DNA from: Methylocystis sp. IM3
GTDB lineage: Bacteria; Pseudomonadota; Alphaproteobacteria; Rhizobiales; Beijerinckiaceae
Assembly: GCF_038070105.1 (NCBI RefSeq)
Contig: NZ_JBBPBZ010000002.1
Span: 736,501-800,500 of the forward strand
Direction: 5' to 3'
DNA length: 64,000 nt
Shown: piece after piece, positions 16,968-26,683 of the stretch
Layout: the number at the start of each line of letters is the position of its first letter
Position numbering within the stretch: position 1 is the stretch's first letter
The notes under the pieces: model-generated
The model's database searches: none
What the model saw: only the letters and a program-made list of their open reading frames with translations
Told to the model about the DNA's origin: nothing
Made by a program: the position numbers and the translations under genes

Positions 16968-18305
16968 ATGTCGCCTTTATCCATGCCCTCGATCGCCCGA
17001 GAAACGACGCGGATCACCCTCGCCGCCGCGACGAAAGTCTGGGCGCGAATCGCGCTTTTGAGCTTCGGCGGCCCCGCGGGCCAGATCGCGCTCATGCATC
17101 GCGTGCTGGTGGACGAGGAGAAATGGATCTCGGAGCGCCGATTCCTTCACGCGCTCAATTTCTGCATGCTGCTTCCCGGTCCCGAGGCGCAGCAGCTCGC
17201 GACCTATATCGGCTGGCTGATGCATGGCGTGCCCGGCGGGCTGATCGCGGGCGGCCTCTTTATTGTGCCGGGCGTCGCCGCCATCATGGCGCTGAGTCTG
17301 GTTTACGCCGCCTATGGCGCGACGCCGGCGCTCGACGGCGCCTTCTTTGGCCTCAAGGCCGCCGTTCTCGCGCTGGTCTTCGCGGCAATCCGGCGGCTGG
17401 GCGCCAGAGCCCTGCGGACATCCTCGCAGAAGGCCATCGCCGCAGCGGCCTTTCTTGCGCTCTTCCTTCTCGACGCGCCCTTCCCGCTCGTCGTCCTTGG
17501 CGCGGGACTCGTCGGCTTTTTCGGCGAGCGCCTCGGCCTGCCTCCCGTGACCCGTGCGGCGGCCGAGGGAAGCGACGAGGACGGGCTCACGGCGCCGGAT
17601 CAACAGCCCGACCCGCGGCGCGCGCTTGCCGCCGCCGCCGTTCTCGGCGCGCTCTGGATCCTGCCTGTCGCGGCGCTGGTCCTCGCCTTCGGACCGCAGG
17701 ACGTTTATGCGCGGATCGCCGTCTTCTTTTCCAAAATGGCCGTGGTCACTTTCGGCGGCGCCTATGCGGCGCTCTCCTATGTCGCCCAGCAGGCGGTCGA
17801 GCGCTTCCACTGGATGACGCCGCCGGAAATGCTCGACGGGCTCGGCATGGCGGAGACGACGCCGGGTCCACTCATCATGGTGCTGCAATTCGTGGGCTTC
17901 ATGGCGGCCTTCCGCGCGCCTGGCGCGCTGTCGCCCCTGGCTGCGGGCGCGCTCGGCGGCCTGCTCGCGACCTATGTGACTTTCGTCCCCTGCTTCCTGT
18001 GGATTTTCGCCGGCGCGCCCTTCGTCGAGCGGCTGCGCGGGAACGCCGCCCTCGCCGGGGCGCTCTCGGCGATCGCCGCGGCGGTTGTCGGGGTCATCGC
18101 CAATCTGGCGCTCTGGTTCGCGACGCATTTCCTGTTTGGGGGCCATTGGCGGCTCGGCCTCCTGCCCGCGCAACTGCCGGACCCCGCCACGCTCGATCCG
18201 GCGGCGCTGGCGCTCTCGCTCGCCGCCGGCGCCCTGCTACGCTTCGGCCTCGCGCCCGCGCTCGCCCTGAGCGTCGGCGCGGGCCTGCTGCTGAAGCTGA
18301 TCTGA
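16968..18305 (+). CDS. chrA: Chromate transporter, ChrA family
   Basis: Inner-membrane protein of 445 residues made of two homologous CHR domains. Domain 1 has LLSFGGPAGQIALMH and LLPGPEAQQLATYIGW; domain 2 has VVTFGGAYAALSYVAQQ and ETTPGPLIMVLQFVGF. About ten to twelve hydrophobic helices are visible. The family is proposed to export chromate, but many members have untested substrates. The linker between domains is charged (about residues 190-215). The gene stands alone with no chrB regulator. Confidence 0.9.
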   Translation: MSPLSMPSIARETTRITLAAATKVWARIALLSFGGPAGQIALMHRVLVDEEKWISERRFLHALNFCMLLPGPEAQQLATYIGWLMHGVPGGLIAGGLFIVPGVAAIMALSLVYAAYGATPALDGAFFGLKAAVLALVFAAIRRLGARALRTSSQKAIAAAAFLALFLLDAPFPLVVLGAGLVGFFGERLGLPPVTRAAAEGSDEDGLTAPDQQPDPRRALAAAAVLGALWILPVAALVLAFGPQDVYARIAVFFSKMAVVTFGGAYAALSYVAQQAVERFHWMTPPEMLDGLGMAETTPGPLIMVLQFVGFMAAFRAPGALSPLAAGALGGLLATYVTFVPCFLWIFAGAPFVERLRGNAALAGALSAIAAAVVGVIANLALWFATHFLFGGHWRLGLLPAQLPDPATLDPAALALSLAAGALLRFGLAPALALSVGAGLLLKLI

Positions 18306-18881
18306 TCAGCCGCCGAGGACCGGCACGCCAAAGAGATAGGGGTGCAGGATGAGGATCAGCGCGTAGAGCGCCGTGCCGGCGCCGAGCGCGATGGCGTCGC
18401 CTTTCGTGAAAGCGTCGAGGCGCGGCGCGCCGAGATCGCCCCGCCGCTTGACGGCGATGCGGTCATAGACGCCAAAGCCCAGCAGCGAGCCGAAGAGCAG
18501 CATGCCGCCGAGATCGCCATTGACGAGGAGATGTCCCAAGGCCCAGCTCTTGAGCGCGACGAGCGTGGGATGACGCAGCCAGCCCCTGATCCGCGACGCC
18601 GGCGCCCGTCGGCTCGCCAGGGCGACGAAGGCGACCCATACGAGCGGCATGGCGACATGCCGCATCCAGTGCGGGGGATCCCACACGGGAATGAGGCCCT
18701 CGGCGCGATAGCGCGAGAAGCCCCAGACGATGAGCGCGAGGCCGAGTCCGGCGACCGCGGAATAGGCGGTCTTGTAGGCGCTGGCGCCATATTTTTCGAC
18801 CAGCGCCGCGCGCGGGCCGCGCAGGGTCGAAAAGACATGAACGCCGACGAAAATCGCGATACCAAGAATGAGAATGAGCAT
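18306..18881 (-). CDS. NnrU family membrane protein
   Basis: A 191-residue polytopic inner-membrane protein with about six helices. It begins MLILILGIAIFVGVHVFSTL and contains RGWLRHPTLVALKSWALGH and NGDLGGMLLFGSLLGFGVYD, typical of NnrU. The family was first named in denitrification gene clusters and is related to isoprenylcysteine methyltransferase-like membrane proteins. No denitrification genes are present here, so the role is open. Its stop abuts the chrA stop convergently. Confidence 0.85.
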   Translation of the reverse strand: MLILILGIAIFVGVHVFSTLRGPRAALVEKYGASAYKTAYSAVAGLGLALIVWGFSRYRAEGLIPVWDPPHWMRHVAMPLVWVAFVALASRRAPASRIRGWLRHPTLVALKSWALGHLLVNGDLGGMLLFGSLLGFGVYDRIAVKRRGDLGAPRLDAFTKGDAIALGAGTALYALILILHPYLFGVPVLGG

Positions 18882-18969
18882 GTCTGCCTCGCCGCCGATA
18901 GAATCGCCTCGCTCTTGAGCGTCCTCGCCCTATAGCACAGGCATGGCGTTGGCGACGTCGGAGAGCCTG

Positions 18970-19302
18970 CTAGAAGCAGCGCACCTGCGCCTCGGCCTGG
19001 GCGCGGCGGAGCGATTCGAGCAGGTCGCGCGCGGCGCCGGTGTTGCGCATGAGGGAGCCGATCTGTCCCGCCTGCTGGTTGACGCTCGCCACCGTTTCGG
19101 CCGAGACATAGCTGTCATAAGGCACGATGCTCGCGATGACGTCGATGGAGCAGGAGCATTGCTCGAGCGACAGCCGCGTGTCGCCATTGGCTTTCATGCA
19201 GCCGAAGACATAATCGGCGCGGGCGGAAGTGGGATAATCGTTGACGTCGGCCGCGGCTGCGGGCGCGGCGGCCAGCAGCAGGGCGGCGAGCAAGAGGCGC
19301 AT
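18970..19302 (-). CDS. Small secreted Cys-containing protein
   Basis: A 110-residue protein. The ATG at 19302 has AAAGGA upstream and begins a signal peptide (MRLLLAALLLAAAPAAAA). The mature part has a CSCSIDVIASIVPYDSYVSAE motif with four Cys in all and ends in AEAQVRCF. I recall similar small periplasmic proteins near PQQ-alcohol dehydrogenase loci in Rhizobiales, but I cannot verify that link and no such genes are here. It is divergent from the candidate metal-binding protein at 19480. Confidence 0.6.
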   Translation of the reverse strand: MRLLLAALLLAAAPAAAADVNDYPTSARADYVFGCMKANGDTRLSLEQCSCSIDVIASIVPYDSYVSAETVASVNQQAGQIGSLMRNTGAARDLLESLRRAQAEAQVRCF

Positions 19303-19479
19303 GGCGCTTTCCTTTGGAACGGGCGTTCGCCCCAATTTACCGCGCCGAGGCGCGGGCGTGAACCGGCCCTGTCCGCCTCGCTTGATCTTTGACAAGAACG
19401 CCGCAGATTTTACGAAGACGCCGCCCGACGAGAGTCCGGCCCGCGCCGCATGTGCGAAAGATCCGATCGGAGTCGAGAC

Positions 19480-20046
19480 ATGCGCCCGTTCCTCCCCCTC
19501 CTGTCCGCGCTTGCCGTCCTCGTGTTCGCAGCCAGCGCGCCGTCGCCCGCCTTGGCTCATGGCGCCATGCGGCGGTTGCAAAGCGCCTGCGTTCTGAAAG
19601 TCGGTCCGGACTTCATGTATTTCTCGGGCTATCAGCCCGCCGCCTCTCATCGGAAGTTTTGTGAGGATATCCCCGAGACGGGCGACACCTTCTTCGTGCT
19701 CGACTACGCCCAGCCCGAAATGCGCGACATGTCGGCCGATTTTCGCATCGTCCGCGCGGGCGCAGAGGACGCGGATCCGGCGCAGCTCCCGGCGGCGACG
19801 GTCGCCTATCTGCCCCCGAAGGTCTATCCCCACGGCACGCTCAGTTTCGAACACCACTTCCATGAAGCCGGGAGTTTCGTCGGAATCGTCACGCTCGACG
19901 GCCCGCATGGCGAACGCTGGGTCTCGCACTTTCCCTTCTCCGTCGGGAGGCTCTATTCCGCGCGGGCGCCTTATTATCTCGTGGGCGTCGCCGTCGCGCT
20001 CGCGCTGCTCGTGCTTTTGTGGGGCAAGGAGGAGGCGAGAAAGTAG
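19480..20046 (+). CDS. Candidate periplasmic metal-binding protein with C-terminal membrane anchor
   Basis: A 188-residue protein from the ATG at 19480. The signal peptide ends ALA-HGAM, so cleavage would leave His27 as the new N-terminus. The mature domain has Cys37, Met46, His57, Cys61, and a His cluster SFEHHFHEAGSFVG (His125, 126, 128), then His143 and His150. A single transmembrane helix at about 163-183 anchors it, with a short charged cytoplasmic tail. An N-terminal His plus Cys/Met/His ligands recalls periplasmic copper proteins such as CopC or PmoD, but I could not align it to a named family. Metal binding is inferred from composition. Confidence 0.6.
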   Translation: MRPFLPLLSALAVLVFAASAPSPALAHGAMRRLQSACVLKVGPDFMYFSGYQPAASHRKFCEDIPETGDTFFVLDYAQPEMRDMSADFRIVRAGAEDADPAQLPAATVAYLPPKVYPHGTLSFEHHFHEAGSFVGIVTLDGPHGERWVSHFPFSVGRLYSARAPYYLVGVAVALALLVLLWGKEEARK

Positions 20047-20183
20047 CCGGAAGCGTTGCGGCGTCACCGGCGCACAAGCTCAGGCTGCGAGATTCTCGCA
20101 ACGAAACGAGCCCAAAAGATTTGCATTTCTAAGGGCTTGCGCCTCAGTATAGAAATCATCATTGTGCGCCCCCGGAGGCGAGA

Positions 20184-21488
20184 ATGAATGGTTTGACCTG
20201 GCGCTTTGCGGGATTCGAATACAGCCTGCACGGGGGCTTGCGGCGCGAGGGCGCGCAAATTCCGATTGGTCCGCAGGCCCGGCAATTGCTGGAGTTGCTG
20301 CTCGAGGCCAAGGGAGGCGTCGTTCCCAAGGCCGAGATTGGCGCAAAGCTTTGGCCCGGTCGCCCGCCGTCGGACGATTCGATCGACCGCTGCGCCTATC
20401 TCCTGCGAAAACCGCTCAGGGAGGCTGGCTTCGGCGACCTCATCGCCACCGCTTACGGACGCGGCCTTTCCCTGCGCGCGAGAGTGCAGACGATTGATCC
20501 CGACGCTCAGCCCGACCGTCGCGCCGACCACCGCTTCGACGGCCGTACGCTGGATTTGTGGCAGACGGCCTATGAACTCGCGGCGACCCTCACCCGCGAC
20601 GGCTTCGAGCGCGCGCAGGCGGCTGTCGCCGTCGCCGGGGAACGCGACGAGACCTCGCCGTCGATATGGTCGCTTTCCGCCATCATCGCAGCCAGCCGCG
20701 CCTCGGCCGGCTATCTCCGGCCCGCCGAGGCGGCGAGGATCATCGAGCGGGATGCGGGCCGGGCGCTCGCGCTCGCGCCAAGCTTCGCGGCGGCCCTGTC
20801 GGTCCTCGGGTGGGCGCGGGCCACCCTCCTTTCGCAACCTGACGACGGTCTTGCGATGCTGGACCAGGCGGTCGCGCGGGAACCCGACTACGGCCGGGCG
20901 CGCGCCTTTCGCAGTTGGGCGCTCGCGCGCCTCGGCCGACTGGACGAGGCGATCAGCGAGACGGAGGCCGGTCTCCGCGTGGTCCCACTTGATCGCACCC
21001 ATCTCAACATGCGCGCCTGGCTCGAGCTCTGCGCCGGAAATCTCGACGGCAGCGCGGCGCTTGCGGACGAGGGGCTGCGTTTGCGGCCCGACGCCAACCA
21101 TCTTCATAACGTCCTCGCCATCGTGGCGAGCCTCTCCGACCGCCACAAGGAGGCCGAGACGATCGCCCGCGACGCGCTCCGGCGGTTTCCCGGCCATCCC
21201 GTCCTTCTGGCCGTCCTGGCTTATGCCCTCGCGAGAGCGGGGCAGCAGAGTGCGGCGGAGGCGGCCCTCGCCGAGGCGCATGACGGCGACCAGGTCGCGC
21301 CCCCCCATCTTTTTACCGCCGCCGCGCAGCTGGCGCTCGGACATGCGGACAGAGCGGCTCAGACCCTTCGCCGCGGCCGGGACGACGGCTGCCCGTGGTT
21401 CGCCTTCGCGCCCTATGACCCACGCCTCGCCGCCCTGCAGGGCGACATCGGGCGGCTGAATGGCGAGGGGAGCGGCGTTGCCGGTTGA
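20184..21488 (+). CDS. Transcriptional regulator: OmpR-type winged helix plus TPR repeats
   Basis: A 434-residue cytoplasmic protein. Residues 1-100 form an OmpR/PhoB-type DNA-binding domain (IPIGPQARQLLELLLEAKGG, then PKAEIGAKLWPGR and DDSIDRCAYLLRKPLREAGF). No receiver domain or membrane segment follows. The remainder is Ala/Leu-rich helical repeats of tetratricopeptide type, as in HilA/CadC-like and adenylate-cyclase-associated regulators. No cognate kinase is adjacent. The target genes are unknown. Confidence 0.75.
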   Translation: MNGLTWRFAGFEYSLHGGLRREGAQIPIGPQARQLLELLLEAKGGVVPKAEIGAKLWPGRPPSDDSIDRCAYLLRKPLREAGFGDLIATAYGRGLSLRARVQTIDPDAQPDRRADHRFDGRTLDLWQTAYELAATLTRDGFERAQAAVAVAGERDETSPSIWSLSAIIAASRASAGYLRPAEAARIIERDAGRALALAPSFAAALSVLGWARATLLSQPDDGLAMLDQAVAREPDYGRARAFRSWALARLGRLDEAISETEAGLRVVPLDRTHLNMRAWLELCAGNLDGSAALADEGLRLRPDANHLHNVLAIVASLSDRHKEAETIARDALRRFPGHPVLLAVLAYALARAGQQSAAEAALAEAHDGDQVAPPHLFTAAAQLALGHADRAAQTLRRGRDDGCPWFAFAPYDPRLAALQGDIGRLNGEGSGVAG

Positions 21489-21560
21489 AATTGCCCCGTC
21501 ATGGCCTTAATCCCCCAGTGAAGCGCGGGACACTCCGCTTTCAGCAGGGGAAGCCTTAAT

Positions 21561-21965
21561 ATGATCGGTCGTCTCAACCACGTGGCCATCGCCGTCGACA
21601 GCGTCGAAAAGGCGTCGCAGGTCTATCGCGGAGCCCTTGGCGCGAAAGTGTCTGCGCCCGAGACCGTCGCGGAGCATGGCGTCACGGTGGTCTTCGTCGA
21701 GCTGCCGAACACCAAGATCGAGCTTCTCGAGCCCTATGGCGAGAATTCCCCGATTGCCGCTTTCGTCGCCAAGAACCCTTCCGGCGGCATCCACCATGTC
21801 TGCTACGAGGTCGACGACATCATCGCGGCGCGCGACAAGCTGAAGGCTTCAGGCGCGCGCGTGCTCGGCGACGGCGAGCCCAGGATCGGCGCGCATGGCA
21901 AGCCGGTGCTCTTCCTGCATCCCAAGGACTTCTGCGGTACGCTTGTCGAACTCGAGCAGGCCTGA
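21561..21965 (+). CDS. mce: Methylmalonyl-CoA epimerase
   Basis: Interconverts the two C2 epimers of methylmalonyl-CoA, linking propionyl-CoA carboxylase to methylmalonyl-CoA mutase. The 134-residue VOC-fold protein has RLNHVAIAVDSVEKA (metal ligand His7), a central HGVTVVFVELPNTKIELLEP, SGGIHHVCYEVDDI and GTLVELEQ with the C-terminal Glu ligand. Length is typical. A CAGGGGAAG ribosome-binding site precedes the ATG. It is followed after 4 bases by the DUF1467 gene. It should serve valine and other propionyl-CoA-yielding pathways encoded at 45-64 kb. Confidence 0.92.
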   Translation: MIGRLNHVAIAVDSVEKASQVYRGALGAKVSAPETVAEHGVTVVFVELPNTKIELLEPYGENSPIAAFVAKNPSGGIHHVCYEVDDIIAARDKLKASGARVLGDGEPRIGAHGKPVLFLHPKDFCGTLVELEQA

Positions 21966-21969
21966 GACG

Positions 21970-22209
21970 ATGCCCTTCCCGCTTCCCCTCGCGCTGGCGA
22001 TCTATGTCACCATATGGTGGATCGTGCTGTTCGCCGTGCTGCCGCTCGGCGTTCGCTCGGCGGAGGAGGCGGGCGAGGAGCGGCCGGAAGGAACCGATCC
22101 CGGTGCGCCAATTGCGCCGCAGCTCGGCAGGAAAGCAGCCCTCACGACCGTCGTCGCGGCGATCCTCTTCGCCGTCGTCGCTGTGATCGCACATTACGCC
22201 ACGCGTTAA
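21970..22209 (+). CDS. DUF1467 family small membrane protein
   Basis: A 79-residue protein with two membrane helices (about 5-27 and 56-75) separated by an acidic/proline loop. AIYVTIWWIVLFAVLPLGVR followed by EE-rich sequence is typical of DUF1467, a family found in alphaproteobacteria often directly after the methylmalonyl-CoA epimerase gene, as here. The function is unknown. The 4-base gap indicates co-transcription with mce. Confidence 0.85.
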   Translation: MPFPLPLALAIYVTIWWIVLFAVLPLGVRSAEEAGEERPEGTDPGAPIAPQLGRKAALTTVVAAILFAVVAVIAHYATR

Positions 22210-22356
22210 AGGTGGTGGGAAAACGGCTCCCTGCGCCGGACCGGGGTTGACCGGCCGGGTCGGGGCCGGTAGTGGATCGGGAGCCGCGTGAGCGGCTCAA
22301 AGCGAGCGGACCGACCCGCCCGCTTCAGCGCCTCGATAAGAGGCGCGATCAGGATC

Positions 22357-22432
22357 GAGCGCGTAGCTCAGTCGGTAGAGCATCTGACTTTTAATCAGGG
22401 GGTCCTGGGTTCGAGTCCCAGCGCGCTCACCA
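22357..22432 (+). tRNA. tRNA-Lys (anticodon TTT)
   Basis: A 76-base cloverleaf. Acceptor GAGCGCG pairs with CGCGCTC, the D arm is GCTC/GAGC, the anticodon loop is CTTTTAA within TCTGA/TCAGG, and the T arm is CTGGG-TTCGAGT-CCCAG. Discriminator A and an encoded CCA complete it. Confidence 0.98.
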
Positions 22433-22481
22433 ACAAAATAAAGCCCCCACGACAGGCCGTCTCTCCGAAACCGCGGCATGC

Positions 22482-22916
22482 CTAGCGCTCGCCCAGCAAT
22501 TGGAGCGTTTTCGGATCAGCTTCGCCGTTGAAAAAACGCGTGAGAGCTTGGCAGAAGAGCGTGTCCTGCGGCGCCGCGCGCCCGAAAAGCGTCATCGACG
22601 AGCGGAACTTCAGGGCGTCCGTCGGGCCGAGAACCGCCTCCGCGGCGTTCCCGACGCCCGCCAGCATGGCGCCGACACAGGCCCGCAGGCGTGGCCCAAG
22701 CGTCGCATGGGCGAGATAGGCTTGCGCTTCCTCTATGCCCGAAAGCCCGTAGAACTGGCTGGCCTCGCTGAAGCCGAGGCCCCGGAGTTGAGGAAAGACA
22801 TACCAAATCCAGTGGCTCGTCTTGCGCCCGGCGCGGAGCTCTGCAAGGGCGCGGGGGTAGGCGCCGGCCTGCGCATCGACAAAGCGCTGGAGGTTGAAGG
22901 GGTCATCGAGCGCCAT
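22482..22916 (-). CDS. DUF1810 family protein
   Basis: A 144-residue cytoplasmic protein starting at the ATG at 22916, which begins the conserved MALDDPFNLQRFVDAQ. Other family segments: GRKTSHWIWYVFPQLRGLG, YLAHATLGPRL and DALKFRSSMTLFG. DUF1810 is a widespread small family of unknown role, related to calpastatin-named entries by automatic annotation only. A longer upstream frame runs through a REP palindrome and is not coding. Confidence 0.88.
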   Translation of the reverse strand: MALDDPFNLQRFVDAQAGAYPRALAELRAGRKTSHWIWYVFPQLRGLGFSEASQFYGLSGIEEAQAYLAHATLGPRLRACVGAMLAGVGNAAEAVLGPTDALKFRSSMTLFGRAAPQDTLFCQALTRFFNGEADPKTLQLLGER

Positions 22917-22926
22917 GGAAAGGGGC

Positions 22927-22997
22927 CGTCGCTGTGACGAAGCAATCAAGCGCCAATCTATGCCGCTTGATTGCTTGGCTGCGCTCACAATTGACGC
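22927..22997. repeat. REP-like palindrome
   Basis: AAGCAATCAAGCG (22940-22952) and CGCTTGATTGCTT (22964-22976) form a perfect 13-bp stem around an 11-base loop. The flanks continue the symmetry imperfectly: GTC-GCTGTGACG on the left and GCGCTCACAATTGACG on the right. This fits the alphaproteobacterial REP type built on the GCGAAGCAATC core. It lies between the aroG stop and the DUF1810 start and could end or stabilise the aroG transcript. Confidence 0.8.
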
Positions 22998-23005
22998 GGC
23001 GCCGG

Positions 23006-24385
23006 TCACTCGGCCGCGTATTGCTCCGGCAGGCCGCGGGCGACGCGTTCCGCCTTGAGAAGCTCGGCGACGAGGAACGCCACTTCGATCGCCTGCTCGG
23101 CGTTGAGGCGCGGATCACAATAGGTGTGGTAGCGATCGCGCAGATTGTCCTCCGAAATGGCGCGGGCGCCGCCCGTGCATTCGGTGACATCCTTGCCGGT
23201 CATCTCGAGATGGATGCCGCCCGCATAGGAGCCTTCGGCCTGATGAACGCCGAAGAAGCTGCGAATTTCCGACATGATGCGGTCGAAAGGCCGCGTCTTG
23301 TAGCCGGCGGCGCTGATCGTGTTGCCATGCATCGGATCGCAGGACCAGACGACATTGCGACCCTCGCGCGCGACGGCGCGCACCAGCCCCGGCAGCGAGT
23401 CTCCGATCTTGTCGGCGCCAAAGCGGCAGATCAGGGTCAGACGGCCTGGCTCGTTTTCGGGATCGAGCGCCTCGAGGAGGCGCAAGAGACCATCGGGCGA
23501 CAGGCTCGGACCGCATTTCAGGCCGATCGGATTCTTGATGCCGCGCATGAATTCGACATGCGCGCCGTTCTGCTGCCGCGTGCGATCGCCGATCCACAGC
23601 ATATGGCCGGACGTCGCGTAATAATCGCCGGTCGTCGAGTCGACGCGGGTGAGCGCCTGCTCGTAGCATAGCAGCAGCGCCTCGTGCGACGTGTAGAAAT
23701 CCGTCTGGCGCAACTCGGGATGATGCTCCGGGTCCAGTCCGATCGCGCGCATGAAGGAGAGCGTCTGCGTGATCTGGTCGGCGAGCTTCTGATAGCGTTC
23801 GGACTGCGGGCTGCTCTTGACGAAGCCGAGCATCCAGCGATGGGCGTTCTCGAGATTCGCGAAGCCGCCGGCGGCGAAGGCGCGGATCAGATTGAGCGTT
23901 GCGGCCGACTGGCGATAGGCGAGAAGCTGTCGCTGCGGGTCCGGCTCACGGGCCTTTTCGGTGAAGTCGATGTCGTTGATGATGTCGCCGCGATAGCTCG
24001 GCAGCTCCTGATCGCCCTTCTTCTCGACCGGCGCGGAGCGCGGCTTGGCGAACTGGCCGGCGATGCGGCCGACCTTCACGACGGGCGAGCCGGCCGCATA
24101 GGTCAGAACAACCGCCATTTGCAGGAAAACGCGGAAGAAATCCCGGATATTGTCGGCCGAATGTTCGTTGAAGCTCTCGGCGCAGTCGCCGCCCTGGAGC
24201 AGGAAAGCCTTGCCGGCCGCCACATCGGCGAGCTGACGCTTGAGATTGCGCGCCTCGCCGGCGAAAACGAGCGGCGGAAAGCCAGCGAGCTGGGCCTCCA
24301 CATCGGCCAGCGCCTTCTGGTCCCGATAGACCGGCGTCTGCTCGATCGGCAAGGTTCTCCAACTGCCCGGCGTCCAGCGTTCCAC
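23006..24385 (-). CDS. aroG: 3-deoxy-7-phosphoheptulonate synthase, class II
   Basis: Condenses PEP and erythrose 4-phosphate in the first step of the shikimate pathway. The 459 residues are of the plant/class II type: [63 protein letters not shown] sequence and PMHGNT with metal and substrate residues. The GTG at 24385 is preceded by GTGGAG and begins the normal N-terminus ([13 protein letters not shown]). It ends beside a REP element. A 187-base gap separates it from gor upstream, so it probably has its own promoter. Confidence 0.95.
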   Translation of the reverse strand: MERWTPGSWRTLPIEQTPVYRDQKALADVEAQLAGFPPLVFAGEARNLKRQLADVAAGKAFLLQGGDCAESFNEHSADNIRDFFRVFLQMAVVLTYAAGSPVVKVGRIAGQFAKPRSAPVEKKGDQELPSYRGDIINDIDFTEKAREPDPQRQLLAYRQSAATLNLIRAFAAGGFANLENAHRWMLGFVKSSPQSERYQKLADQITQTLSFMRAIGLDPEHHPELRQTDFYTSHEALLLCYEQALTRVDSTTGDYYATSGHMLWIGDRTRQQNGAHVEFMRGIKNPIGLKCGPSLSPDGLLRLLEALDPENEPGRLTLICRFGADKIGDSLPGLVRAVAREGRNVVWSCDPMHGNTISAAGYKTRPFDRIMSEIRSFFGVHQAEGSYAGGIHLEMTGKDVTECTGGARAISEDNLRDRYHTYCDPRLNAEQAIEVAFLVAELLKAERVARGLPEQYAAE

Positions 24386-24571
24386 GTGTCAAACTCCACG
24401 AAATCAAGCCCGGAAGGGCGGCCCCGACGCCGGCTTTGGCGCAAGAGCCGCTTATAGAGGAAAATTCGACCTGGCGCGACCCCTTCGGCTGGCCGCAAAT
24501 GGTCTTCCTTGGCCGACCGGTCGAGGAGGTCGGCGGCAAGCGCGGGCGGGGCCGGGGGAGGGCGGCTTTTG

Positions 24572-25954
24572 CTACTGCCGTTCCTCGCGCCTGATCCTGC
24601 GCGTCGGCGTGCGCATCGTCACGAGCTCCTCGGCCGCTGTTGGATGTACCGCCATGGTGGCGTCGAAGTCGCGCTTGGTCGCGCCCATGCGCATCGGGAT
24701 GGCGACGAGCTGCGCCATCTCCCCGGCCTCCGGCCCGAAGATATGCGCGCCCAGCACGCGCTGGCTGTCGCCGTCGACCACGAGCTTCATGAAGACTCGC
24801 TCGGCGCGGCCCGAGAGGGTCGCGCGCATCGGCCGGAAGGATGTTTCGTAAACGTCCACGGATGCGAACTTCAGTTGCGCCGCTTCCTCGGTCAGCCCGA
24901 CCGTCCCGAGCTCCGGCGTGGTGAAGACGGCGCTCGCCACGCAATCATGATCGACCGTCGTGGGTTCTCCGCCGAAGACGCTGTCGGCGAAGGCGTGGCC
25001 TTCCCGGATCGCGACGGGGGTGAGATTGATCCGGTCGGTCACGTCGCCGACGGCATAGATCGACGGCACATTGGTGCGCGACTGTTCGTCGACGACGATC
25101 GCGCCATTCTCGCGCGTGACCACCCCGGCCCGCTCCAGTCCGAGATTCTGGGTCAGCGGCCGGCGTCCGGTCGCAACCAGCACAGCGTCGACCTCGCGCG
25201 TTTCGCCGTCGCTCATGGCGACCCTGTAGCCGCCGGCGCTCTTGTCGATGCGCGTGGGCAAGGCGCCCGCGTGGTGGACGACGCCGGCGGCGGTCAAGGC
25301 CTCGGCGACCCGTTTGCGAAGATCGGCGTCGAAGCCGCGCAACGGCATGTCGGCGCGGTAGGCGAGCGCGACCTCCGCCCCGAGGCGCGTGAAAATGCTC
25401 GCAAACTCCACCGCGATGTAGCCGGCGCCGACGATGAGGAGCCGCCGCGGGAACGTCGGCAGGTCGAAGATTTCATTGGACGACAGGCCCCATTCGAGGC
25501 CCGGAATATGGGGCGCGAGCACCGGCGCGCCGCCCGTGGCGACAAGGATGTAGCGCGCGCTTGCCGTCCGGCCGTCCGAGAAATGGACCTCATTGGGACC
25601 GGCGATGGTCGCGCGGGCGCGGAGGAGCTCGACATTCGCATTGCCGAGCGTCTGCTCATAGAGCCCCGAGAGGCGGGTGATTTCCTTCTCCTTGGCGGCG
25701 ACAAGCGTGGGCCAGTCGAAGGCGGCCTCGCCGACCCGCCAGCCGAAGCCTTTCGCATCCTCGAATTCGTCCCGGAAGCGGCTCGCCAGGACATAGAGCT
25801 TCTTTGGCACGCAGCCGCGGATCACGCAGGTCCCGCCAACGCGATATTCCTCGGCGATGGCGACCCGAGCGCCATGGCTCGCCGCGATGCGGGCGGCCCG
25901 CACGCCGCCCGAGCCCGCGCCGATGACGACGAGATCGTAATCATGTCTGCTCAT
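24572..25954 (-). CDS. gor: Glutathione-disulfide reductase
   Basis: NADPH-dependent flavoenzyme that regenerates glutathione. The 460 residues show the FAD motif [14 protein letters not shown] (9-22), the redox pair in [13 protein letters not shown] (Cys43, Cys48), an NADPH motif [14 protein letters not shown], a second FAD motif [13 protein letters not shown], and the C-terminal catalytic His in AVHPTAAEE. Length is normal. Its ATG overlaps the rpiA stop by four bases, so rpiA and gor are translationally coupled; both serve NADPH/pentose-phosphate and redox metabolism. Confidence 0.95.
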   Translation of the reverse strand: MSRHDYDLVVIGAGSGGVRAARIAASHGARVAIAEEYRVGGTCVIRGCVPKKLYVLASRFRDEFEDAKGFGWRVGEAAFDWPTLVAAKEKEITRLSGLYEQTLGNANVELLRARATIAGPNEVHFSDGRTASARYILVATGGAPVLAPHIPGLEWGLSSNEIFDLPTFPRRLLIVGAGYIAVEFASIFTRLGAEVALAYRADMPLRGFDADLRKRVAEALTAAGVVHHAGALPTRIDKSAGGYRVAMSDGETREVDAVLVATGRRPLTQNLGLERAGVVTRENGAIVVDEQSRTNVPSIYAVGDVTDRINLTPVAIREGHAFADSVFGGEPTTVDHDCVASAVFTTPELGTVGLTEEAAQLKFASVDVYETSFRPMRATLSGRAERVFMKLVVDGDSQRVLGAHIFGPEAGEMAQLVAIPMRMGATKRDFDATMAVHPTAAEELVTMRTPTRRIRREERQ

Positions 25955-26676
25955 GCCGCGCCGCCCATGGGGTCGCCGACGATGCGAACGCCGGACGCGC
26001 CTGCGACGAAGATCGCCGTCGCGAGGCCGATAAAGAGACCGTGATCCACAACGCCCGGAACGGCCGAAAGCCGCTCGGCGAGCGTCTCCGGCGCGTCGAT
26101 GGCTCCGAAAGCGCAGTCGAAAATATAGTGGCCGCCGTCGGTTACATAGGGCGCATCGGGCGCGCTCATCCTCTGCGTGATCGCGCCGATCAGGCCAAGG
26201 CCCCGCGCGACGCGTTCGATATGGAGCCGAGTCGAGCGCGCGCCGAAACGGTCGATCTCGACGGGTAAGGGAAAGGCGCCGAGCGTCCTGACTTCCTTGG
26301 TCGCGTCGGCGATCACGAACATGCGTTTCGATGCGGCCGCGACGATTTTTTCGCGCAGCAGCGCCCCGCCGCCGCCCTTTATGAGCCGGAGGGACGCATC
26401 GAATTCGTCGGCGCCGTCGATCGTGAGGTCGAGTTCCGGCGTTTCGTCGAGCGTCGAGAGACGAATGCCGAGACCTTCCGCCTGTATCCGCGTGCGTTCC
26501 GATGTCGGGACGCCGACGACCTCGATCCCGTCGCGCACCCGTTGGCCGAGAAGATCGACGAAATGCGCCGCGGTGGAGCCGGTGCCGAGCCCGAGCCGCA
26601 TGCCGTGGGTAACGGATTCGAGCGCCGCCTGCGCAGCGGCGCGCTTCATCGCGTCGGCGGAAAGGGTTCTGGTCAC
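25951..26676 (-). CDS. rpiA: Ribose-5-phosphate isomerase A
   Basis: Interconverts ribose 5-phosphate and ribulose 5-phosphate. The 241 residues include [45 protein letters not shown] with the catalytic acids and [16 protein letters not shown] with the catalytic Lys, all family signatures. It lies in a minus-strand set: a secreted protein seven bases upstream and gor overlapping downstream. Confidence 0.96.
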   Translation of the reverse strand: MTRTLSADAMKRAAAQAALESVTHGMRLGLGTGSTAAHFVDLLGQRVRDGIEVVGVPTSERTRIQAEGLGIRLSTLDETPELDLTIDGADEFDASLRLIKGGGGALLREKIVAAASKRMFVIADATKEVRTLGAFPLPVEIDRFGARSTRLHIERVARGLGLIGAITQRMSAPDAPYVTDGGHYIFDCAFGAIDAPETLAERLSAVPGVVDHGLFIGLATAIFVAGASGVRIVGDPMGGAA

Positions 26677-26683
26677 GGCGTTC

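Noticed and set aside
19316..19320. GGAAC as a possible EcfG promoter for the 19480 gene
   Set aside because: No CGTT or similar box at 16-17 bases downstream.
24509..26044. 511-codon plus-strand open frame over gor and rpiA
   Set aside because: It is antisense to glutathione reductase, whose catalytic motifs are all intact on the minus strand.
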